The notes beneath the pieces are model-generated. The model had not been told where the DNA came from. It saw nothing but the letters and a program-made list of their open reading frames with translations, and did not search any database. Below, in pieces: positions 49,389 to 61,300 of a DNA stretch of 64,000 bases. Location of the stretch: contig NC_081555.1 in NCBI RefSeq assembly GCF_963082655.1, forward strand, positions 26,904,776 to 26,968,775. Direction: 5' to 3'. The position numbers and the translations under genes were made by a program. This DNA comes from Stomoxys calcitrans (Eukaryota; Arthropoda; Insecta; Diptera; Muscidae). Within the stretch, counting starts at the first letter, position 1. The number at the start of each line of letters is the position of its first letter.

Positions 49389-52300
49389 ATGCTTTCGAAT
49401 CTTCGAAATTCGCAAATATGAGGGAGCTACAGCAGTTTCGAACTCGCATGGATTTTTCGAACTTCAGCACAATAAAACTATGATTTTGAGCTTGTTTTTC
49501 GGAGAACCAAACTGGGGATTGGTTTAATTTGTATTTTCACGCCACGAACCTTAATTCTGTGTCCTGAACTCAAAAAATGTTGGGGCTTCGAAAATTGAAA
49601 ATTTTGATGGGTTAACCCCTTGCTCGAAAAATGCAAAAAAATATCAAAGTGAAAATTTTGAGAAAACGTTTCGACCAAATGATTCCTCGTGGAATTTCAA
49701 ATCCAGGGGTGCTTTCGGATCTTCGAAATTCGCAAATATGAAGGAGCTACACCAGTTTCGAAATCACATGGATTTTCGAACTTCAGCACAGTAAAACAAT
49801 GATTTTGATCTTGTTTTTCGGAGAAACAGACTGGGGATTGGTTTAATTTGTATTTTCACGCCACGAACCTTAATTCTGTGTCCTCAACTCGAAAAATGTA
49901 GGGGCTTCGAAAATTGAAAATTTTGATAGGCTTACCCCTTGCTCGAAAAATGCAAAAAAATATCAAAGTGAACATTTTGAGAAAACGTTTCGACCAAATG
50001 ATTCCTCGTGGAATTTCAAATCCAGGGGTGCTTTCGGATCTTCGAAATTCGCAAATATGAGGGAGCTACAGCAATTTCGAACTCGCATGGATTTGTCGAA
50101 CTTCAGCACAATAAAGCTATGCTTTTGAGCTTGTTTTTCGAAGAAACAGACTGGGGATTGGGTTAATTTGTATTTTCACGCCACGAACCTTAATTCTGTG
50201 TCCTCAACCCGAAAATTGTTGGGGCTGCGAAAATTAAAAATTTTGATGGGCTAACCCCTTGCTCGAAAAATGCAAAAAAATATCAAAGTGAAAATTTTGA
50301 GAAAACGTTTCGACCAAATGATTCCTCGTGGAATTTCAAATCCAGGGGTGCTTTTGGATCTTCGAAACTCGCAAATATGAGGGAGCTACACCAGTTTCGA
50401 ACTCACATGGATTTTCGAAATTCAGCACAGTAAAACAATGATTTTGAGCTTGTTTTTCGGAGAAACAGACTGGGGATTGGTTTAATTTGTATTTTCACGC
50501 CACGAACCTTAATTCTGTGTCCTCAACTCGAAAAATGTAGGGGCTTCGAAAATTGAAAATTTTGATAGGCTTACCCCTTGCTCGAAAAATGCAAAAAAAT
50601 ATCAAAGTGAACATTTTGAGAAAACGTTTCGACCAAATGATTCCTCGTGGAATTTCAAATCCAGGGGTGCTTTCGGATCTTCGAAATTCGCAAATATGAG
50701 GGAGCTACAGCAATTTCGAACCCGCATGGATTTTTCGAACTTCAGCACAATAAAACAATGATTTTGAGCTTGTTTTTCGGAGAAACAGACTGGGGATTGG
50801 GTCAATTTGTATTTTCAAGCCACGAACCTTAATTCTGTGTCCTCAACTCGAAAAATGTAGGGGCTTCGAAAAATGAAAATTTTGATGGGCTTACCCCTTG
50901 CTCGAAAAATGCAAAAAAATATCAAAGTGAAAATTTTGAGAAAACGTTTCGACCAAATGATTCCTCGTGGAATTTCAAATACAGGGGTGCTTTCGGATCT
51001 TCGAAATTCGCAAATATGAGGGAGCTACAGCAATTTCGAACTCGCATGGATTTTTCGAACTTCAGCACAATAAAACTATGCTTTTGAGCTTGTTTTTCGG
51101 AGAAACAGACTGGGGATTGGGTCAATTTGTATTTTCACGCCACGAACCTTAATTCTGTGTCCTCAACTCGAAAAATGTAGGGGCTTCGAAAATTGAAAAT
51201 TTTGATAGGCTTACCCCTTGCTCGAAAAATGCAAAAAAATATCAAAGTGAAAATTTTGAGAAAACGTTTCGACCAAATGATTCCTCGTGGAATTTCAAAT
51301 CCAGGGGTGCTTTCGGATCTTCGAAATTCGCAAATATGAGGGAGCTACAGCAATTTCGAACCCGCATGGATTTTTCGAACTTCAGCACAATAAAACAATG
51401 ATTTTGAGCTTGTTTTTCGGAGAAACAGACTGGGGATTGGGTCAATTTGTATTTTCACGCCACGAACCTTAATTCTGTGTCCTCAACTCGAAAAATGTAG
51501 GGGCTTCGAAAATTGATAATTTTGATAGGCTTACCCCTTGCTCGAAAAATGCAAAAAAATATCAAAGTGAAAATTTTGAGAAAACGTTTCGACCAAATGA
51601 TTCCTCGTGGAATTTCAAATCCAGGGGTGCTTTCGGATCTTCGAAATTCGCAAATATGAGGGAGCTACAGCAATTTCGAACCCGCATGGATTTTTCGAAC
51701 TTCAGCACAATAAAACAATGATTTTGAGCTTGTTTTTCGGAGAAACAGACTGGGGATTGGGTCAATTTGTATTTTCACGCCACGAACCTTAATTCTGTGT
51801 CCTCAACTCGAAAAATGTAGGGGCTTCGAAAATTGATAATTTTGATGGGCTGCTCGAAAAGTGCAAAAAAATATCAAAGTGAAAATTTTGAGAAAACGTT
51901 TCGACCAAATGATTCCTCGTGGAATTTCAAATCCAGGGGTGCTTTCGGATCTTCGAAATTCGCAAATATGAGGGAGCTACAGCAATTTCGAACTCGCATG
52001 GATTTGTCGAACTTCAGCACAATAAAGCTATGCTTTTGAGCTTGTTTTTCGAAGAAACAGACTGGGGATTGGGTTAATTTGTATTTTCACGCCACGAACC
52101 TTAATTCTGTGTCCTCAACCCGAAAATTGTTGGGGCTGCGAAAATTAAAAATTTTGATGGGCTAACCCCTTGCTCGAAAAATGCAAAAAAATATCAAAGT
52201 GAAAATTTTGAGAAAACGTTTCGACCAAATGATTCCTCGTGGAATTTCAAATCCAGGGGTGCTTTTGGATCTTCGAAACTCGCAAATATGAGGGAGCTAC

Positions 52301-55300
52301 ACCAGTTTCGAACTCACATGGATTTTCGAAATTCAGCACAGTAAAACAATGATTTTGAGCTTGTTTTTCGGAGAAACAGACTGGGGATTGGTTTAATTTG
52401 TATTTTCACGCCACGAACCTTAATTCTGTGTCCTCAACTCGAAAAATGTAGGGGCTTCGAAAAATGAAAATTTTGATGGGCTTACCCCTTGCTCGAAAAA
52501 TGCAAAAAAATATCAAAGTGAACATTTTGAGAAAACGTTTCGACCAAATGATTCCTCGTGAATTTTCAAATCCAGGGGTGCTTTCGGATCTTCGAAATTC
52601 GCAAATATGAGGGAGCTACAGCAATTTCGAACCAGCATGGATTTTTCGAACTTCAGCACAATAAAACAATGATTTTGAGCTTGTTTTTCGGAGAAACAGA
52701 CTGGGGATTGGTTCAATTTGTATTTTCACGCCACGAACCTTAATTCTGTGTCCTCAACTCGAAAAATGTAGGGGCTTCGAAAATTGAAAATTTTGATAGG
52801 CTTACCCCTTGCTCGAAAAATGCAAAAAATATCAAAGTGAACATTTTGAGAAAACGTTTCGACCAAATGATTCCTCGTGAATTTTCAAATCCAGGGGTGC
52901 TTTCGGATCTTCGAAATTCGCAAATATGAGGGAGCTACAGCAATTTCGAACCAGCATGGATTTTTCGAACTTCAGCACAATAAAACAATGATTTTGAGCT
53001 TGTTTTTCGGAGAAACAGACTGGGGATTGGGTCAATTTGTATTTTCACGCCACGAACCTTAATTCTGTGTCCTCAACTCGAAAAATGTAGGGGCTTCGAA
53101 AAATGAAAATTTTGATGGGCTTACCCCTTGCTCGAAAAATGCAAAAAAATATCAAAGTGAAAATTTTGAGAAAACGTTTCGACCAAATGATTCCTCGTGG
53201 AATTTCAAATCCAGGGGTGCTTTAGGATCTTCGAAATTCGCAAATATGAGGGAGCTACACCAGTTTCGAACTCGCATGGATTTTTCGAACTTCAGCACAA
53301 TAAAGCTATGCTTTTGAGCTTGTTTTTCGGAGAAACAGACTGGGGATTGGTTTAATTTGTATTTTCACGCCACGAACCTTAATTCTGTGTCCTCAACCCG
53401 AAAATTGTTGGGGCTGCGAAAATTAAAAATTTTGATGGGCTAACCCCTTGCTCGAAAAATGCAAAAAAATATCAAAGTGAAAATTTTGAGAAAACGTTTC
53501 GACCAAATGATTCCTCGTGGAATTTCAAATCCAGGGGTGCTTTTGGATCTTCGAAACTCGCAAATATGAGGGAGCTACACCAGTTTCGAACTCACATGGA
53601 TTTTCGAAATTCAGCACAGTAAAACAATGATTTTGAGCTTGTTTTTCGGAGAAACAGACTGGGGATTGGTTTAATTTGTATTTTCACGCCACGAACCTTA
53701 ATTCTGTGTCCTCAACCCGAAAATTGTTGGGGCTGCGAAAATTAAAAATTTTGATGGGCTAACCCCTTGCTCGAAAAATGCAAAAAAATATCAAAGTGAA
53801 AATTTTGAGAAAACGTTTCGACCAAATGATTCCTCGTGGAATTTCAAATCCAGGGGTGCTTTAGGATCTTCGAAATTCGCAAATATGAGGGAGCTACACC
53901 AGTTTCGAACTCGCATGGATTTTTCGAACTTCAGCACAATAAAGCTATGCTTTTGAGCTTGTTTTTCGGAGAAACAGACTGGGGATTGGTTTAATTTGTA
54001 TTTTCACGCCACGAACCTTAATTCTGTGTCCTCAACTCGAAAAATGTAGGGGCTTCGAAAATTGAAAATTTTGATAGGCTTACCCCTTGCTCGAAAAATG
54101 CAAAAAAATATCAAAGTGAAAATTTTGAGAAAACGTTTCGACCAAATAATTCCTCGTGGAATTTCAAATCCAGGGGTGCTTTCGGATCTTCGAAATTCGC
54201 AAATATGAGGGAGCTACAGCAATTTCGAACCCGCATGGATTTTTCGAACTTCAGCACAATAAAACAATGATTTTGAGCTTGTTTTTCGGAGAAACAGACT
54301 GGGGATTGGGTCAATTTGTATTTTCACGCCACGAACCTTAATTCTGTGTCCTCAACTCGAAAAATGTAGGGGCTTCGAAAATTGAAAATTTTGATAGGCT
54401 TACCCCTTGCTCGAAAAATGCAAAAAAATATCAAAGTGAAAATTTTGAGAAAACGTTTCGACCAAATGATTCCTCGTGGAATTTCAAATCCAGGGGTGCT
54501 TTCGGATCTTCGAAATTCGCAAATATGAGGGAGCTACACCAGTTTCGAACTCACATGGATTTTTCGAACTTTAGCACAATAAAGCTATGCTTTTGAGCTT
54601 GTTTTTCGGAGAAACAGACTGGGGATTGGTTTAATTTGTATTTTCACGCCACGAACCTTAATTCTGTGTCCTCAACTCGAAAAATGTAGGGGCTTCGAAA
54701 ATTGAAAATTTTGATGGGCTAACCCCTTGCTCGAAAAATGCAAAAAAATATCAAAGTGAAAATTTTGAGAAAAATTTTTCCTCGTGGAATTTAAATCCAA
54801 ATCCAGGGGTGCTTTTGAATCTTCGAAACAATGATTTTGAGCTTGTTTTTCGGAGAAACAGACTGGGGATTGGTTTAATTTGTATTTTCACGCCACGAAC
54901 CTTAATTCTGTGTCCTCAACTCGAAAAATGTAGGGGCTTCGAAAATTGAAAATTTTGATGGGCTTACCCCTTGCTCGAAAAATGCAAAAAAATATCAAAG
55001 TGAAAATTTTGAGAAAACGTTTCGACCAAATGATTCCTCGTGGAATTTCAAATCCAGGGGTGCTTTTGGATCTTCGAAACTCGCAAATATGAGGGAGCTA
55101 CACCAGTTTCGAACTCACATGGATTTTCGAAATTCAGCACAGTAAAACAATGATTTTGAGCTTGTTTTTCGGAGAAACAGACTGGGGATTGGTTTAATTT
55201 GTATTTTCACGCCACGAACCTTAATTCTGTGTCCTCAACTCGAAAAATGTAGGGGCTTCGAAAATTGAAAATTTTGATGGGCTAACCCCTTGCTCGAAAA

Positions 55301-58300
55301 GTGCAAAAAAATATCAAAGTGAAAATTTTGAGAAAACGTTTCGACCAAATGATTCCTCGTGGAATTTCAAATCCAGGGGTGCTTTCGGATCTTCGAAATT
55401 CGCAAATATGAAGGAGCTACACCAGTTTCGAACTCGCATGGATTTTTCGAACTTCAGCACAATAAAGCTATGCTTTTGAGCTTGTTTTTCGGAGAAACAG
55501 ACTGGGGATTGGTTTAATTTGTATTTTCACGCCACGAACCTTAATTCTGTGTCCTCAACTCGAAAAATGTAGGGGCTTCGAAAATTGAAAATTTTGATGG
55601 GCTAACCCCTTGCTCGAAAAGTGCAAAAAAATATCAAAGTGAAAATTTTGAGAAAACGTTTCGACCAAATGATTCCTCGTGGAATTTCAAATCCAGGGGT
55701 GCTTTCGGATCTTCGAAATTCGCAAATATGAGGGAGCTACAGCAATTTCGAACCCACATGGATTTTTCGAACTTCAGCACAATAAAACAATGATTTTGAG
55801 CTTGTTTTTCGGAGAAACAGACTGGGGATTGGGTCAATTTGTATTTTCACGCCACGAACCTTAATTCTGTGTCCTCAACTCGAAAAATGTAGGGGCTTCG
55901 AAAATTGAAAATTTTGATGGGCTAACCCCTTGCTCGAAAAATGCAAAAAATATCAAAGTGAAAATTTTGAGAAAACGTTTCGACCAAATGATTCCTCGTG
56001 GAATTTCAAATCCAGGGGTGCTTTCGGATCTTCGAAATTCGCAAATATGAGGGAGCTACAGCAATTTCGAACTCGCATGGATTTTTCGAACTTCAGCACA
56101 ATAAAACTATGCTTTTGAGCTTGTTTTTCGGAGAAACAGACTGGGGATTGGGTTAATTTGTATTTTCACGCCACGAACCTTAATTCTGTGTCCTCAACTC
56201 GAAAAATGTAGGGGCTTCGAAAATTTAAAATTTTGATGGGCTAACGCCTTGCTCGAAAAATGCAAAAAAATATCAAAGTGAAAATTTTGAGAAAACGTTT
56301 CGACCAAATGATTCCTCGTGGAATTTAAAATCCAGGGGTGCTTTCGGATCTTCGAAATTCGCAAATATGAAGGAGCTACACCAGTTTCGAACTCGCATGG
56401 ATTTTTCGAACTTCAGCACAATAAAGCTATGCTTTTGAGCTTGTTTTTCGGAGAAACAGACTGGGGATTGGTTTAATTTGTATTTTCACGCCACGAACCT
56501 TAATTCTGTGTCCTCAACTCGAAAAATGTAGGGGCTTCGAAAATTGAAAATTTTGATAGGCTTACCCCTTGCTCGAAAAATGCAAAAAAATATCAAAGTG
56601 AAAATTTTGAGAAAACGTTTCGACCAAATGATTCCTCGTGGAATTTAAAATCCAGGGGTGCTTTCGGATCTTCGAAATTCGCAAATATGAAGGAGCTACA
56701 CCAGTTTCGAACTCGCATGGATTTTTCGAACTTCAGCACAATAAAGCTATGCTTTTGAGCTTGTTTTTCGGAGAAACAGACTGGGGATTGGTTTAATTTG
56801 TATTTTCACGCCACGAACCTTAATTCTGTGTCCTCAACTCGAAAAATGTAGGGGCTTCGAAAATTGAAAATTTTGATAGGCTTACCCCTTGCTCGAAAAA
56901 TGCAAAAAAATATCAAAGTGAAAATTTTGAGAAAACGTTTCGACCAAATGATTCCTCGTGGAATTTCAAATCCAGGGGTGCTTTCAGATCTTCGAAATTC
57001 GCAAATATGACGGAGCTACAGCAGTTTCGAACTTGCGTGGATTTTTTCGAACTTCAGCATAGTAAAGCTATGATTTTGAGCTTGTTTTCCAGAGAAACAG
57101 ACTGGGGATTGGTTTAATTTGTATTTTCACGCCACGAACCTTAATTCTGTGTCCTCAACTCGAAAAATGTAGGGGCTTCGAAAATTGAAAATTTTGATGG
57201 GCTTACCCCTTGCTCGAAAAATGCAAAAAAATATCAAAGTGAACATTTTGAGAAAACGTTTCGACCAAATGATTCCTCGTGGAATTTCAAATCCAGGGGT
57301 GCTTTCGGATCTTCGAAACTCGCAAATATGAGGGAGCTACACCAGTTTCGAACTCGCATGGATTTTTCGAACTTCAACACAATAAAACTATGATTTTGAG
57401 CTTGTTTTTCGGAGAAACAGACTGGGGATTGGGTCAATTTGTATTTTCACGCCACGAACATTAATTCTGTGTCCTCAACTCGAAAAATGTAGGGGCTTCG
57501 AAAATTGAAAATTTTGATGGGCTTACCCCTTGCTCGAAAAATGCAAAAAAATATCAAAGTGAACATTTTGAAAAAACGTTTCGACCAAATGATTCCTCGT
57601 GGAATTTCAAATCCAGGGGTGCTTTCGGATCTTCGAAACTCGCAAATATGAGGGGGCTACACCAGTTTCGAACTCGCATGGATTTTTCGAACTTCAGTAC
57701 TATAAAACTATGATTTTGAGCTTGTTTTTCGGAGAAACAGACTGGGAATTGGGTTAATTTGTATTTTCACGCCACGAACCTTAATTCTGTGTCCTCAACT
57801 CAAAAAATTTTGGGGCTTCGAAAATTGAAAATTTTGATGGGCTAACCCCTTGCTCGAAAAATGCAAAAAAATATCAAAGTGAAAATTTTGAGAAAACGTT
57901 TCGACCAATGATTCCTCGTGGAATTTCAAATCCAGGGGTGCTTTCGGATCTTCGAAATTCGCAAACATGAGGGAGCTACACCAGTTTCGAACTCACATGG
58001 ATTTTCGACCTTCAGCACAGTAAAACAATGATTTCGAGCTTGTTTTTCGGAGAAACAGACTGAGGATTGGTTTAATTTGTATTTTCACTCCACGAACCTT
58101 AATTCTGTGTCCTCAACTCGAAAAATGTAGGGGCTTCGAAAATTAAAAATTTTGATGGGCTAACTTCTTGCTCGAAAAATGCAAAAAAATATCAAAGTGA
58201 AAATTTTGAGAAAACGTTTCGACCAAATGATTCCTCGTGGAATTTCAAATCCAGGGGTGCTTTCGGATCTTCGAAATTCGCAAATATGAGGGAGCTACAG

Positions 58301-61300
58301 CAATTTCTAACTCGCATGGATTTTTCGAACTTCAGCACAATAAAACTATGCTTTTGAGCTTGTTTTTCGGAGAAACAGACTGGGGATTGGGTTAATTTGT
58401 ATTTTCACGCCACGAACCTTAATTCTCAACTCGAAAAATGTAGGGGCTTCGAAAATTGAAAATTTTGATGGGCTAACCCCTTGCTCGAAAAATGCAAAAA
58501 AATATCAAAGTGAAAATTTTGAGAAAACGTTTCGACCAAATGATTCCTCGTGGAATTTCAAATCCAGGGGTGCTTTCGGATCTTCGAAATTCGCAAATAT
58601 GAGGGAGCTACACCAGTTTCGAACTCGCATGGATTTTTCGAACTTCAGCACAATAAAGCTATGCTTATGAGCTTGTTTTTCGGAGAAACAGACTGGGGAT
58701 TGGTTTAATTTGTATTTTCACGCCACGAACCTTAATTCTGTGTCCTCAACTCGAAAAATTTAGGGGCTTCGAAAATTAAAAATTTTGATGGGCTAACCCC
58801 TTGCTCGAAAAATGCAAAAAAATATCAAAGTGAAAATTTTGAGAAAACGTTTCGACTAAATGATTCCTCGTGGAATTTCAAATCCAGGGGTGCTTTCGGA
58901 TCTTCGAAATTCGCAAATATGAGGGAGCTACAGCAATTTCGAACTCGCATGGATTTGTCGAACTTCAGCACAATAAAGCTATGCTTTTGAGCTTGTTTTT
59001 CGAAGAAACAGACTGGGGATTGGGTTAATTTGTATTTTCACGCCACGAACCTTAATTCTGTGTCCTCAACTCGAAAATTGTTGGGGCTGCGAAAATTAAA
59101 AATTTTGATGGGCTAACCCCTTGCTCGAAAAATGCAAAAAAATATCAAAGTGAAAATTTTGAGAAAACGTTTCGACCAAATGATTCCTCGTGGAATTTCA
59201 AATCCAGGGGTGCTTTTGGATCTTCGAAACTCGCAAATATGAGGGAGCTACACCAGTTTCGAACTCACATGGATTTTCGAACTTCAGCACAGTAAAACAA
59301 TGATTTTGAGCTTGTTTTTCGGAGAAACAGACTGGGGATTGGGTCAATTTGTATTTTCACGCCACGAACCTTAATTCTGTGTCCTCAACTCGAAAAATGT
59401 AGGGGCTTCGAAAATTAAAAATTTTGATGGGCTAACCCCTTGCTCGAAAAATGCAAAAAAATATCAAAGTGAAAATTTTGAGAAAACGTTTCGACCAAAT
59501 GATTCCTCGTGGAATTTCAAATTCAGGGGTGCTTTCGGATCTTCGAAATTCGCAAATATGAGGGAGCTACAGCAGTTTCGAACTTGCGTGGATTTTTCGA
59601 ACTTCAGCAAAGTAAAACTATGATTTTGAGCTTGTTTTTCGGAGAAACAGACTGGGGATTGGTTTAATTTATATTTTCACACCACGAACTTTAATTCTGT
59701 GTCCTCAACTCGAAAAATGTAGGGGCTTCGAAAATTAAAAATTTTGATGGGCTAACCCCTTACTCGAAAAATGCAAAAAAATTTCAAAGTGAAAATTTTG
59801 AGAAAACGTTTCGACCAAATGATTCCTCGTGGAATTTCAAATCCAGGGGTGCTTTCGGATCTTCGAAATTCGCAAATATGAGGGAGCTACAGCAATTTCG
59901 AACTCACATGGATTTTCGAACTTCAGCACAGTAAAACAATGATTTTGAGCTTGTTTTTCGGAGAAACAGACTGGGAATTGGTTTAATTTGTATTTTCACG
60001 CCACGAACCTTAATTCTGTGTCCTCAACTCGAAAAATGTAGGAGCTTCGAAAATTAAAAATTTTGATGGGCTAACCCCTTGCTCGAAAAATGCAAAAAAA
60101 TATCAAAGTGAAAATTTTGAGAAAACGTTTCGACCAAATGATTCCTCGTGGAATTTCAAATCCAGGGGTGCTTTCGGATCTTCGAAATTCGCAAATATGA
60201 GGGAGCTACAGCAGTTTCGAACTTGCGTGGATTTTTCGAACTTCAGCAAAGTAAAACTATGATTTTGAGCTTGTTTTTCGGAGAAACAGACTGGGGATTG
60301 GTTTAATTTATATTTTCACACCACGAACTTTAATTCTGTGTCCTCAACTCAAAAAATCTGGGGGCTTCGAAAATTGAAAATTTTGATGGGCTAACCCCTT
60401 CCTCGAAAAGTGCAAAAAAATATCAAAGTGAAAATTTTGAGAAAACGCTTCGACCAAATGATTCCTCGTGGAATTTCAAATCCAGGGGTGCTTTCGGATC
60501 TTCGAAATTCGCAAATATGAGGGAGCTACAGCAATTTCGAACTCGCATGGATTTGTCGAACTTCAGCACAATAAAGTTATGCTTTTGAGCTTGTTTTTCG
60601 AAGAAACAGACTGGGGATTGGGTTAATTTGTATTTTCACGCCACGAACCTTAATTCTGTGTCCTCAACTCGAAAATTGTTGGGGCTACGAAAATTAAAAA
60701 TTTTGATGGGCTAACCCCTTGCTCGAAAAATGCAAAAAAATATCAAAGTGAAAATTTTGAGAAAACTTTTCGACCAAATAATTCCTCGTGGAATTTCAAA
60801 TCCAGGGGTGCTTTTGGATCTTCGAAACTCGCAAATATGAGGGAGCTACACCAGTTTCGAACTCACATGGATTTTCGAACTTCAGCACAGTAAAACAATG
60901 ATTTTGAGCTTGTTTTTCGGAGAAACAGACTGGGGATTGGGTCAATTTGTATTTTCACGCCACGAACCTTAATTCTGTGTCCTCAACTCAAAAAATGTAG
61001 GGGCTTCGAAAATTAAAAATTTTGATGGGCTAACCCCTTGCTCGAAAAATGCAAAAAAATATCAAAGTGAAAATTTTGAGAAAACGTTTCGACCAAATAA
61101 TTCCTCGTGGAATTTCAAATCCAGGGGTGCTTTTGGATCTTCGAAACTCGCAAATATGAGGGAGCTACACCAGTTTCGAACTCACATGGATTTTCGAACT
61201 TCAGCACAGTAAAACAATGATTTTGAGCTTGTTTTTCGGAGAAACAGACTGGGGATTGGGTTAATTTGTATTTTCACGCCACGAACCTTAATTCTGTGTC

